DNA from: Platycnemis pennipes
Lineage: Eukaryota > Arthropoda > Insecta > Odonata > Platycnemididae
Length of the DNA: 64,000 nucleotides
Assembly (NCBI GenBank): GCA_933228895.1
Contig: OW121848.1
Coordinates: 89,237,470 to 89,301,469, forward strand
Direction of reading: 5' to 3'
The notes under the pieces are model-generated. The model saw only the letters and a program-made list of their open reading frames with translations, was not told where the DNA came from and did not search any database. The position numbers and the translations under genes were made by a program. Shown here in pieces: positions 1 to 11,089 of this stretch (its first letter is position 1; every line of letters starts with the position of its first letter).

Positions 1-1189
1 GACGTTCTGGAAATATTTTTTTATGATAAGTGAAAAGGCATCACAAGCGATGAAGATAAAATGTAGTGGTATTAATTTGCCAGTAATACAATATTTTTTA
101 TCTGAAACTTGGAAGTGCTTAAATTTTTTATTGATGAAACATTGTAGCTTTGTAATTGCCTCGTTGTCACCTTTTGAGATTATTCGACAATAGTTCTTGT
201 GGTCGCATTTCGCATCGTGCTTTATGTTAAAAAGGTCCTTATTTTACTTACTAATGTACATAACATAGTGTTCATAAATACAATGTTCACTCTTTCTATT
301 TTCCATTTTCTGTGGCTTCAGTTTTTTATCTAACATATGCATTATATCTTTTTCTCCAGTTCTGCATTAGGTTTTTAATTCTTCTTCCATCAACATTTTA
401 AAGATTTTTTTTATTTTAAGATAAGGATAGAGGTTAAAAATTGCATTAGCATCAGAGACTTCTAGCAAGAAAATTAATTATAATAATTCTAATGCAACAG
501 TGAAATTGCACACGAGATAATCCTCATACTAAGAATACTCCTTCATTTTCGCCAGCCGTAAAGCAGATTACTGAATAGTGTCAGATTTAGCTGGATTTAA
601 TTTTATTCAACCGAAATTAAGACCCATTGATGAAAACTATATTTGAGGCTAATCTTACACAAATGCTAGTTGTGTGAAATGATGAGTCGTCAAAGAAAAT
701 TACTCATATTCTCCGCAGGAATGTTTATTTAAAAAAAAATATAAGTTTATTAGGTAATGACAAAAAATAATTAAATATAAAGAGTACTGAGAGGAGAATT
801 GATTGAGAAAGCTATGAAAAACAAAATTTAGTATTGATCATTATCAGCGATGTGATAACTGATCATGTCGTTCAGATTAGGCCGATAATGTTGCCGTGTA
901 ATGGCAACAAGAGTACTTCCATGATTGGAGAAATGAAGTCTTTTTATGCGTTAAATCCGGATCCACCGTACCAGCCGCAACGTTGGCTGAGCGCCAAGTT
1001 ATGAGGCCATCGTTAGCGCATGCACCATTATTTTTCACGCTAAACCTGAAGAGACATATTTTCTGCTTAGTACTAAAGTCTCCTCATTAGAGCATTCAAT
1101 TGAGATAATCAATCGCCCGCGCGGCGTATGGAAGCTTACATGGAAGCCTGCTCCTTTTCTGGCCGGCTGACAGCACTTAAAAAGCGTTA
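1..1189. other. AT-rich non-coding DNA
   Basis: AT-rich sequence with frequent stops in all frames. No transposon termini, RNA gene or conserved coding segment could be recognised. The last 200 bases become more GC-rich toward the island that follows. Confidence 0.6.
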
Positions 1190-3300
1190 ATTAGTGCGGG
1201 AGAAAGCGAGGCGGGGAAAGGATATCTGAATTTTTTTATTCAAAGAGAGTGAGCGGGTGAATGAGTGAGAGAGAACACCAAAAAATTGATTGATCGACAC
1301 TCTTGTGCGTGGCACCACCTAGGGGACCCACCCCCTGGCCCCCGTATGGGTTTCATTGGTCTCCCCGCCTCCCCCCACGCAAACATACTCCTCTCTCGCT
1401 CCCCACCCAACCCATTCACCCTCCCTTGCCGTGGCATTCCTTCTTTTCATCCCTGGCCCGCTCGATAAAATGGCCATCGCGCGGTGGCTCACCGTGGAAT
1501 TTTCATTTTTTCCCTTCCCTTCCTACGCGCTTTCTCTCCACCCATTATTTTCTTCTTTTTGTAAAGGGGAGCCTAATTAACCAATTGGAGGAGTTGTTTA
1601 GAGGAGAACGGTGCCGGGCGGAGAGATAGTGGCGAATTAACCTCCCGCGCCCGAATAAAAAAAAAAGAATGGAGGAAAACTCTTTCTGCCCTCCCCCCCC
1701 CCCCTCCCCGCCACCCTAACCCCAAAGCCCCACCTCCTTCGTCCCAGGAATGAGAAGAGTGAGGACGTATCGCGATGAGTGAGGAGAGGGGGGGTGTTAT
1801 GTGGGGAGGGGGGGGGAGAATCGGGAGGTTGGGGGAAATCTGGAGGGCCGAGGGCGGAGCGCGGGATCCCCGTAATTAACAAGTTTAACAAAAGAGGGAG
1901 CGAGAGATGGAGGGGTGAGGTGAGGAGGGGCACAATGGGAGGGAGGATGAGCGAGACGCGACGAGACGGGACAACGGGGAGACAGGAACGCCGGTACGGG
2001 TGGCAAGGGTCACGGGGGATGGAAGAGGGCCGTAGTGTTTTGGACGGAGCGCGAGTGGGAAAAATGAAAGAGTGACGTTGAATGGATCGAGAGGAGTCGG
2101 GCGACTCGTGCGCGCGGAGATAGTTGAGTCCGTCCCCGGCGCATTCGCGAGCGGAGTGCACAATCCTCGCCTCCGCGTGCAGCGGCCTCGTTCGTTGTCC
2201 GCGCACCATCGCGCTCTGCACCCGTCCGCGTCATTTTTTGCTCTGCCCTAGGTGTCGGTCTCGCGGGGCGGGGGAAGGCGAGGAGGAATGCACCCGGGAA
2301 AAAGTGTTCGCGAAGCGAAAACCCGAGTCATATTTCAACGAAAGTAACACACAAACACACACACTCTCTCCCTCTCCCACGCCTTTCTCTTGTTCGGCTC
2401 CGCGCCGATTGCGATTCCCGTTAGTATTTTCTCCAGCCTCCCCATCTCCCCCCTCCCCTGATCCTCCCATCCCCCTTCCAAGCATCCCACTCCCACCACA
2501 CCCGTCCCGCTTCAATGCCGGGGCTGCATCTCTGCGCGCGATGCAGCCCAACATCACGCGAACTCGAGAAATGGACAAAAGAGAGAAAAAGATGAAGTAG
2601 ATGAGGAGGGAACGAGGCTTGAAAGCGTGGGGACGAAGTGGAGAGAGGAGGAAAATACATCCCTTCGTTTAGATGCTCGACATCCGGAGTTAGCGGAGAG
2701 AATTCGACCGATGGCCGCAGAGTGAGGAGTGGGAGGAGAAAAAGGATCGGTGGTGAATGTGGAGGAGTGGAGTGAGGAATGTTCATCTGGGAGAGGAAAC
2801 TCTTTGCGCCGTTCGTTGACCGGACTTTTCTTCCGCAGGCAGCGAAAGGGAGCGGTCGCAATATTCCCAATTCCCGGCGGAGCAATAAAAAAAAGCGATG
2901 GGGGATATTATGGTGGCGTGCGCGGAGGGAACGGGAGGTTAGATGGTTTTAGGGGGGTGGAGAATTCGGCAGTGGCAACGAGTGTTTCGGGTGGGATTGG
3001 AGGATATGAATGGGAGAGAGTAGACGGTGGGTGGGTTCGGAAGAGAAATGGTTGGAGGAAATTCGTGAGTTGGGAGGATTAATGGCGGCAACACAAGGGA
3101 GAGGAAGGAGTTTTCTTTCGCGGGAGTCAGGGGGTGGGGAGGTGGAGGACGGTATATCGGCGAGGAGGATGCTGGGGGCAGAAGGAATCGACCGAGAGGG
3201 TGGAAAGTTGAGGAGGATTAAGAGAAAGACTGCGGGGTATAAACTTGACGGGTGGATGTGGGAGAGAAAAGGAGCAGCAGCCGAATGGGATTCGATTTAA
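1190..3300. other. GC-rich purine/pyrimidine island with CpGs
   Basis: About 2.1 kb of low-complexity, GC-rich DNA. The + strand is C/T-rich at about 1330-1560 and 1680-1735, with a run of 12 C at 1693-1704. It is G/A-rich at about 1770-2110 and 2600-3300. A CpG-rich segment at about 2100-2330 is followed by a short CA/CT microsatellite near 2347-2385. Long open frames on both strands encode only Pro/Ser/Leu- or Gly/Arg/Glu-rich peptides, as purine or pyrimidine tracts do, so no gene is called. A CpG-rich promoter for a gene outside the visible exons cannot be excluded. Confidence 0.6.
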
Positions 3301-3626
3301 AACTGGGGCTGGGACGAAATTAAGACGGGAAGAAAGTAAAACGGTGTGAGTTTGCGTATTTTTTTGCCAATTACGGAGGTGATCTAAGTTTCCTCCCGGC
3401 TTTTTTAGCCGTAGAGGTTTTTAATTTTACCCCCGCTGTCTTTCATTAAAATTAAACATCGGGGCAATCCTGTCCTCGCAATTGGTCTTCTTTATCGACT
3501 TAATTAAGCAGCTCAGCGTCGCGTGAATCACCGCTAGTTATATATATGCAAGTAATAAGAAAATTGGGAGAGTTCCTGTCCGTGGATTGTATGCTTCCGG
3601 AACTGAACCGAAGGTATGGCGTTCTA

Positions 3627-4916
3627 CGAGGGTTGTTCAATAAGTCCTTAGAAAATGCAAGAGATTGCGCTCTTAGTATGCGAAAATGAATTTTTCCCAG
3701 TAAGCAGCACTCCTAACTAGTCAGCTGTTTTAGTTTCAGCTGTATGCATCGTATAGTTTCGTTTATGTTGTCGATTGAAGTCAACATCTTTGGTTTATTC
3801 ATAAAAATGGCAAAACGTGAGTTTCGTGCGGTGATAAAACATTTTTATTTAAAAGGGTTAATACCGAAAGAAATCAAAGCTGAGTTGGACGAAATTCATG
3901 GCACATCTGTTCCTGTGTTTGCAACTATTTACAATTGGGTGAATGAGTTTAAACGTGGCTGTACATCCACAAAATATGAACATCGTTCCGGACGCCCTGT
4001 GGAAATGTCTACCCCCAAAATGATTGACAAAATCCACGATATGATTTTAAGTGATCGATGAATCAAAGTGCGCGAAATAGTTGAGGCCACAGGCATATTC
4101 CAAGGCACAGTCGCTTCAATTTCGCACGAAAAATTAGGCGTGAAAAAAATCTCGGCAAGATACGTGCCGCGTTTGCTCACAGCGGAGAATAAACGCAATC
4201 GTGTAGTCAACTCTGACGCTGTTTTGGCGCTTTTCCGTCGCAATCCTCAGGAGTTTCTGCGCCGATACAGAACTCTTGATGAAACATTGATACATTACTA
4301 CACTTCAGAGACCAAAGAACAGTCAAAACAATGGATTTTCAATGGCAAACGGGCTCCGAAGAAGGCAAAGACGGTGAAATGGGCCGGCAAGGTTATGACC
4401 ATGGTCTTTTGGGATGCACGCGAAATCATCTACATTGATTACTTGGAAAAGGGAAAAACGGTAACAGGAGAGTATTATGCATTGTTATTGGTCCGGCGGA
4501 GCGAAGAAATCAAAGAAAAACGTCCTCATTTGAAACGAAAAATGATCCTTTCTCATCAAGTAATGCACGGGTGCGCACCTGCGCAGTTGCGATAGCCAAA
4601 ATTACGGAGTTACGGAATTAAAATTATTACAACATCCACCGTATTCATCAAATTTGGCCCCAGTGACTTTTTCTTATTTCCTAATTTAAAGAAATAGCTT
4701 GGTGGACAAAGGTTTACGTGTAACGAGGTCATTGCCCAAACCAATGCCAATTTTGAGGAGCTTCCGAAATCCTTCTTTTTGGACGGCTTAAAAAAATTTG
4801 GAAATACGCTTAACAAAATGTATGGAGCTGAAGGAAGATTATGTTGAAAAATAAAAAAATGTACCCAAAAAAATGTTTTTTCTACTATTTTCTAAGGGCA
4901 TATTGAACGACCCTCG
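3627..4916 (+). mobile_element. Mariner transposon, full length but inactive
   Basis: A 1290-bp element, the usual mariner size. The left end starts CGAGGGTTGTTCAATAAG and the right end, read inward, starts CGAGGGTCGTTCAATATG. These terminal inverted repeats continue with few mismatches to CCTTAGAAAAT. Both ends abut TA (3625-3626 and 4917-4918), the target duplication of Tc1/mariner elements. The match also extends outward by a TTC/GAA flank. The single transposase frame between the ends is broken (separate entry), so this copy could move only with a transposase from elsewhere. Family assignment is firm; subfamily assignment would need an alignment. Confidence 0.95.
3807..4854 (+). pseudogene. 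Mariner transposase pseudogene (DD34D family)
   Basis: The likely original start is the Met of MAKREFRAVIKHF at 3807, inside a longer open frame. The reading path to the TAA at 4852-4854 spans 1048 bp, close to the roughly 345 codons usual for mariner. The N-terminal half shows the helix-turn-helix DNA-binding region. The catalytic part begins with a DET motif followed by IHYYT, then ERAPKK-like, FWDAR and GEYYALLL-like blocks. Visible damage: an in-frame TGA at 4059-4061; a one-base loss at about 4560 that destroys the second catalytic Asp (HQD); further frame shifts near 4610-4640 and 4660; the third catalytic Asp changed to Asn (AAT, 4651-4653); and a TAG at 4695-4697. The encoded enzyme would cut and paste the element at TA sites, but this copy cannot make it. 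Confidence 0.93.
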
Positions 4917-4918
4917 TA

Positions 4919-5419
4919 GAATAGGATGCGTTTTTTTCCATTTTATTATAAGCATTAATTTTATTTTATTTTGTTGTGGTCATAGTAAATGTGGAAAGTG
5001 TATATCACTCCTTGTATTTTTTTCGTAAAATGCTGTTTATATTCAATATGCTGCCATTCATTAATATCATTCTAAGAGTTTCGAGATTATTTCCAGCAGC
5101 AAGAAAATCAAGTTGTCTCATCAAGTAAGTCTAATATGCACTTGAAAAATAAAAATGATCCTTGGATGCTGAGATAAATAGACTATAAAGGAAAACAAAA
5201 CATTTCAAGAATACACAAATATTTTGTGATTATTAACGTTTTGTGCGACTATTTAGGTATAATGTAAAATATGGTTAGATTGATGACCACACATCGCTTT
5301 TGCTATAATTATCGCAGTTATTGCTTTTGCTATAAATATCATATGACATCAGTCAATAAGTTTAGGATTATAAAAGTAATCTTCAGATGTAAAAAATAAG
5401 TTAAATTCTTGTGCATGCT
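4919..5419. other. AT-rich non-coding DNA
   Basis: AT-rich spacer between the mariner copy and the hairpin repeat. Nothing further could be recognised on either strand. Confidence 0.6.
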
Positions 5420-5502
5420 TCCGCGAGTTAGTTGTAGTGAAGAGGCAGGTCTTCCTAATCGTGGACCAACGCGGGGGAAAACCATGAAGACCTGCATCTT
5501 CA
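5420..5502. repeat. Dispersed repeat with inverted arms
   Basis: The segment at 5420-5456 (CCGCGAGTTAGT followed by TAGTGAAGAGGCAGGTC) recurs with few changes at 19584-19620. Here it also forms a hairpin: TGAAGAGGCAGGTCTTC at 5438-5454 pairs with GAAGACCTGCATCTTCA at 5486-5502, with one mismatch and a loop of about 31 bases. The recurrence in the same window argues for a transposon-derived repeat. The family is not recognised. Confidence 0.6.
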
Positions 5503-5632
5503 AATAAGTTAAATTATTTGAATTCAAAAATGCGATTGTTTTATTCATTTTTTCACCACAACTTTCTTGGCAGAACATTCGCGTGCTTTTGGCCAAAGGC
5601 GATGGTTCTCCATCTTCGGGGGTAGGCTCAAA

Positions 5633-6070
5633 CAATATGATGTTCATCATTAGTCAGCAATCCTAAAATTTTTGATGCAGCTCTCCACTGAATTCTCCTA
5701 TCAGCTAATCTCATCATATTTACGTATTTCTTCCCTTTCACATCCTTCACCACATGTTCTATATATCTCATATGGGGTCTTCCTTTGTCGTTCTTCCCAT
5801 CCACTTGTCCTTTAACGATTGTCTTCATCACGCCATCATGTCTCATGATGTGCCCGATTAAGTTGTCCCTTCTTCTTCGGGTTTTGTAGGACTTCTTTTT
5901 CCCCCACTCTTCGTAGGACTTCCTCGTTACTTACTCGGTTGATGCATTTAATCTTCATCATTTTTCCCTAGCACCACATTTCGAATGCTTCCACCCTTGA
6001 CTTCTGCGTTTTTACCATTTTTAATTTCATATCGTAATTTTTGTCACTAGCCCTATGTGTATAGAAAGTC
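5633..6070 (-). mobile_element. RTE-like LINE fragment, C-terminal tail of ORF
   Basis: On the minus strand, degraded frames give an ordered series of motifs typical of the end of a LINE polyprotein of the RTE sort: SRVEAFEMWC near 5970-6000, NRVSNEEVLRRVGE, HETWRR/MRHDGVMKTI, then GKNDKGRPHMRYIEHVVKDV and MRLADRRIQWRAASK at about 5660-5720. Frames change at least twice between these blocks and a stop follows EMWC. The reverse transcriptase core is absent, so the copy is 5'-truncated as LINE insertions usually are. The 3' end lies near the TCATCATTAG-like sequence at 5644. The same tail appears at 25974-26061 and, more weakly, at 53478-53600. Confidence 0.72.
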
Positions 6071-6519
6071 TCTTAAAAGAATATAAATGCTACATTTAAT
6101 TCTTTTTACTCAATTCTACCATCTTATAGATTTATCAACTTGGAAGATAAGACTGATAGCTTAGACTGTGTGTCAGTTAGGATAAGTAAGTAATTGGAAA
6201 GAGGCACACATTTTCCTGACCTTTTCAATAGGTGTAATATCTCGCTAGCCATGCCCAGACTTCCAAGCCTATATTCTTCCAATTTTTCAATTTCCACTAC
6301 TCTATTTGAATTCTTTTATGGAAATACCTACTCTCCGCAGGAATACTAACGTTAATATAATTTGCTTTTACTAGTTAATGACTAATTATTGGATACATAT
6401 TGTCTTCGTTATCAATATAACTTGCTTGATATTATTACCTTCCTTGAAATCATCTTTTAAGAATTCAGTATTCAAGATGAGAGAGATGAGAATGCCTTAG
6501 TAGCCTGGATAATGCACTC
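6071..6519. other. AT-rich non-coding DNA
   Basis: No coding, RNA or repeat signal could be recognised in this spacer. Confidence 0.55.
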
Positions 6520-8110
6520 ACAATCAAACATGGTTGCCCTTGGAGTGAAATTAATGAGATAGGGGAGGAATTGGTAGGGTTCTCACAGTTTGCAGCGGGT
6601 GTTTCAAGGAGTGGGCCAAATGAGTGATCAAGGGAATAGAGAGGGGGTAAGGGAGAGGGTTGATGATGTCAGGGAACGGTGAAAGGGGAGTGAAGAACGC
6701 TGAGGTGGTCCGACGAAGAGACCACGCCGAAGACAGCGTCGCAGTTGTAGTGGTGGGCATTACAGGGACTCGGCAGGAGATGGTTAGCGGCAGGCGGAGG
6801 CGCAGGGGGGGGGGGGGGGGAGGGGAGGGAGTCAGAGCAAACGACGGGGATGGGACGTGATCGGCAAATGGCGAGGCGCTTGGTGGTGGTGGGAGAGAGA
6901 GAGTGAGGATGGATCTCCCCTTTGTTTCCGGCCATTGTCATCCCTTTCCGCTTGCAGCGCGACGAGCGAAACCCATCCGAACTCATAATGAGTGCATTCA
7001 CGCCCTCATCAGAGCCCGCCACAACAGCGAGCGCTCGCGGGAGATGACGCTCATCGAGGGAGTTCGATCCCGCGAAGACAATAATGGGCCCATCCGCTGG
7101 GGGTAGGAGGGAGGAGAGGATGAGTTGGGGTGGGGGATTGGGTTAAGGACGACCCTGGCTGAGGGAAGGGACAGAGATAGGCAGTGGAGAAATGATATTG
7201 GGGTGGAGGGAAGTGGGGAGAGGAGGAGCTTATAGGCGCGTCGCGCAGCGGATCGCGAGTGAGAGATGGGTGGAGAGCGTTGGGAATTAAAGTGCTGAGG
7301 GGGTGAGAATGGCGTCGGGGTGCGAGGGGAGATGATGGAAAAAGGGGATGAGGGTGTCGTCTAGGGACGGGAGATGTATCGGCGAGATGGCCGACTTATC
7401 CAACACGTTGGGTAATCGCCTTTCAAACTCAAGCCGGGTAATGGGAACACAAGGAAAGAGAGAGAGACAGAAAGACGGAAGGCGTACAAAAGGAGGGACC
7501 CATGCGGTTGGACGGGAAGGTGGAGAGGCTACCGCAAATTCCAAAAGAAAACCGTTCGATTTGGTTGCTCCATTTTTTACTCCTTCACTCCCCGGCACCT
7601 GCATGCCGGGGACCTCCCACACGTTCACGATTTGCGCACACGGGGTGAAGTGGCGAAAAAAGCACCGCGGAATTGAGTCCTGAGTGGAAATTTGCTTGGC
7701 AAAGCAGGAGAGAGGGAGGAAGGGAAGACGGGTTCCAATTCCTTTTTCTCTTACGTCTCATCATCCGTGGAAGGGATTACGTGGATGGTGGCATGCGGGC
7801 GCACCCGCTCTGTGGTCTGGTGCTCCCGACTGAATGGGAAGAGTGTGCGGTGAATGGGAGTGTCGCATTCCGAGGTGGGTGATGTTTGAGTAAAAATGAA
7901 ACATAACACCCTGCGTCGGAAGGTCTTTCCCTTTTTCTTTCCTCGCCCTTTCACTTCCCATCCAGAGAGATGACCAAACCGAAGCTCACGCCTGACCGAG
8001 CCAAACTAATAAGGTTAAAGTCTGGGCGGTGAGGATGATGGGCCGTGCGGGAAGGGAAGAGTGTGTGGCTTGGGCAATAAGGGAGTTAGTGTGGGGTAGG
8101 GAAACAATGA
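6520..8110. other. Purine-rich GC island (G/A on + strand)
   Basis: GC-rich and strongly G/A-biased on the + strand, broken by short CpG-rich mixed segments at about 6930-7080 and 7560-7680. It includes a run of 16 G at 6805-6820 within a longer G-rich stretch that could form a G-quadruplex. Open frames on both strands are low-complexity shadows. No splice-bounded coding exon is evident. Confidence 0.6.
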
Positions 8111-9179
8111 CAGGAGTGCTTGCGCGACGAATTTTTAGTTTTTATGGCCTCGCAAATTCAATCCCGTCTCCCTTGTCGCAACTCGACCGAGTCTTCCCTC
8201 CACATTACCGTCACCATTCCCTTTCTTCCTTCATTCTCCTTCATCGAATTAACCCTTCTGATGCTCGCATCAGTTTTTCAAGGTATATCCAAAATTGTGT
8301 GATATTGTTTAAAAAAACTGCTAGGATTCTTTTAGTGTTTGAACCCGTACTGTTGCCTATTCAGCATACACCTTGGGTTCTTTTCCCCACTTTTCTGATT
8401 GTGCAGAACGTTCCTGTAACTTGACTTAAAGGAGCAAGTAGGAGCACCGCTCACATACGCCTAGTCTTGAGCTGGAACATTCTCACTAAATACATTTAAT
8501 TGGTTAAAATGTCTAGTACCTCTTCGACTCTTCCTAAGTTTTGAAAATAACCTATTTCATGTAAAATAGGTTTTACAGATCCTGATACGAACTCGAAATT
8601 GAAGGTACGCTTACTTAGGAATCAATGATTTGGAGATATTTCTTGGTATTCAATCAATGTTCCACACGATTCAGATCAGTGATAAGATCTCCTCCGATTT
8701 TAGCAGAAAACATTGGAAGTAGAAGGGTCCTCAAAAGATCGCTGCGGGAGATGACGCATTAGCCATTTTTTCTTAACCATGATGGCAGTTGCCGAGTGTA
8801 CGCAAAAGTAATGATAATACTGTCGTGTTTTTGGTTAGATGGCAAGTGAGGCAGAGGTGTGCTATTCATTCAAGAATATTACTACATTTAAAATTGAATT
8901 GCCATGTGGAAATATTTATATCACCGCCTTGTAATTACTTTTCGTTGTTCTTTCGCAAGTAAATCGCATCAAAATTTAGATAACAGCTTTCGCTCTAAAT
9001 AATTCCTATGGTTTAATAGAACCTTATATTACAGTGAAAATCAGATTGTCTCTGATCAAGGTATTTTATATGTAGCCTTAAAGTACACCTTAACTATTAT
9101 TAACCATAATTATCATGTCACAAGTTGTGATTAGATTATTGACAGAGCTTTTACCTGCCCGCAACTAATTATAAAATAA
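8111..9179. other. AT-rich DNA with a small hairpin
   Basis: Mostly featureless AT-rich sequence. The inverted repeat AACCTATTT / AAAATAGGTT at 8549-8557 and 8563-8572 leaves a 5-base loop. It could be chance in AT-rich DNA. No coding segment is recognised. Confidence 0.5.
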
Positions 9180-9830
9180 TTTCGAACAATTATGCAGTGC
9201 TTTTTTTTGTTTTAAGATTTTCGCTGCGATTAGATGCACTACTATCGAACATTTTCGTGTGGTTCTAGTTATGTTGGACAGACCAAACGGAAGATTAACA
9301 CCAGACTAAAAGAGCATAAAAGAGCGCTAAAGGCAAGGCAGTGGCAGAATTCGGCTATTGCCGATCATTTAATTTCTGGATCAGGACACAAGATCCTCCT
9401 GGATGAAGCCAAAGTTATTGCAAGAACATCTTATTATCCACAACTGATTCGATTGGCAGTCGAAATATCTAAATGGCCTTTAAATGTTAATAGGGATGTT
9501 GGTTATCTCTTTAGCAGTGTATGGGAAAGATACCTATCCAAAATAGGGGTGTGATAACCAACCGTTAAGACATTTTTTCTTCTTTTTAATATTTGCTTTT
9601 TTAAAGATTTGGTTTTTATTTTTTAAATCATGACAACAATGGTCAGTCTTCCAAAGGTCCGTCCAGTTTAAACAGATAAAACTGTTCATTCCCCTGACGG
9701 CGTTCATAGTGTGAGAAACGAAACGTTGAGCAATAAAATTCACCACGCAGTCAACCCGAAAATGGTCGATAGCAGTGCAATTATACAATATCTTCACGGC
9801 TATAAGTCGTGATAAAATGCGTTTCACTGT
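9180..9830 (+). mobile_element. Penelope-like element, 5'-truncated copy
   Basis: This fragment holds the C-terminal endonuclease frame (9234-9554) and about 270 bp of 3' non-coding tail. The tail contains a GAAACGAAACGTTGAG segment near 9714-9729; this kind of motif is common in the 3' regions of Penelope-like elements (from family knowledge). No reverse transcriptase is found upstream, where the sequence is AT-rich and closed. Both boundaries are estimates. Confidence 0.75.
9234..9554 (+). pseudogene. GIY-YIG endonuclease domain of a Penelope-like element
   Basis: This 106-residue open frame matches the GIY-YIG nuclease that follows the reverse transcriptase in Penelope-like retroelements. 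The YIG half of the motif is seen as SYVGQTKR (residues 12-19). It is followed by INTRLKEHKRAL (21-32), SAIADH (40-45) and a GH before the strand KILLDEAKVIART (53-65). Next comes LIRLAVEISK with the likely catalytic Glu at residue 77. NRDVGYLFSSVW (86-97) matches the family's NR..GY.LS..W ending. The GIY half is worn (YRTFSC in place of the usual Y.IPC.C), and a TAG lies directly before the first Met, so the protein is cut off from its reverse transcriptase. In an active element this nuclease nicks target DNA to prime reverse transcription; this copy is a relic. Confidence 0.88.
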
Positions 9831-9979
9831 CGAATGAATGGTAGCAGAAAAGTTTAATGCTTAATGTTACAGACAGATTGCGTGTAATTCCATGCAATAG
9901 AATACTAATAATACAACAAAAATAGCCACGTGTCCCTTTAGTATTTGGGAAAAATTTGGTTGCGTCAAAGAATCCAGGG

Positions 9980-10147
9980 GCCCAAGTCTTGAATCCTTCG
10001 TTACGCTGTAACGAATGAAATTTTCGCTATGATTCCGTCATTCGTTTCAAGCTATTTGTGTATCCACGTTGATAACAAAATGTGACGTTTTCGTTGGTAA
10101 CGAAAACATCAATATTTTTTCGGTAACGAAAGATTCAAGACTCGGGC
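9980..10147. mobile_element. Short inverted-repeat element (MITE-like), 168 bp
   Basis: The left end GCCCAAGTCTTGAATCCTTC (9980 on) and the inward-read right end GCCCGAGTCTTGAATCTTTC (from 10147) agree at 23 of 25 positions through CGTTAC. The interior repeats TAACGAA-type words several times in both orientations (for example near 10008, 10097 and 10122). No coding capacity. A target-site duplication is not obvious, so the superfamily is unknown. Confidence 0.72.
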
Positions 10148-11089
10148 ACAAGACACCTCCTCGCACTCATATATTCTTCGAACAATTGTTATATATTTGC
10201 GGCGCAATATTTTGTCTTACATGTACCCCAGATAAAATTTAAGTCCAACGATATGTTAAATATTGAGCCACATAGATTACATTTTCAATTCGAAGAAAAG
10301 CAAATAACGCTTAAAACTTAATTAAGGGGTCGCAATTTCCGGCTATTTTGGTGAAGCAACGAAGTTTGGATTAGCAATGTATACTGCACGTAATAAATTA
10401 GCGACATCCGGTTTTAGAGCTTATCTTATATGCGTTATGGATTTTATTACTTAGTAAATATAGATTGAATAATGTCTAGGGCGTACCTTTTTGAAGAGCA
10501 CGGTATTTTTCTGCCTTAAAGCCTTTAACTTACATGAAATACTTTTTAATCAATGCATGCACTAGGCAAAGTGTTATTGATTACCACAATAAATGCTCGG
10601 TAGAGGAGAATATTTTCAAGAGAAAAATATGTAGAAAGAGGGAGAAACATTCAACGGCTTAGGTGAATAATATCTTCAGCAAAGTGATTTTGAGGTAGAT
10701 ATCACCGCTTATTTTCTTCAATTGCGGAAAATGTAATCTTAGGTCATAGAATATGTCACCTAGAAACTCATTCGATTATTTAGGGCAAATAATTGGTGAG
10801 ACATATTATCAATAAGCATCTTGTTTTAGGTGCATATTTTGTCGTGTTACTCCTATGTTTAGCTTAATAGTACACATTTTCCGCGAATGGGCTATAATAA
10901 CCATAATAGGAGGAGTTTTCACTGCTTTTAAAGAAAAACTCAAGACATTCACCCTCTCCATATCACAAATGCGACCTCATAAATTTAATCAGTCCTCACC
11001 CGCCGTCCTTATGGGGGTCAATTTTAAGCCATAAATACGCCATGACCGTAACAGTATCGCTGATATTGATGATCGAGGCGTTGGTGTTC
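10148..11089. other. AT-rich non-coding DNA
   Basis: AT-rich with scattered stops. No transposon ends, RNA gene or exon could be recognised. Confidence 0.55.

Noticed and set aside
1637..2221. Minus-strand open frame of 194 codons
   Set aside because: It lies in a purine tract. The peptide is Pro/Ser/Leu-rich with no domain, and overlapping frames on both strands are equally open.
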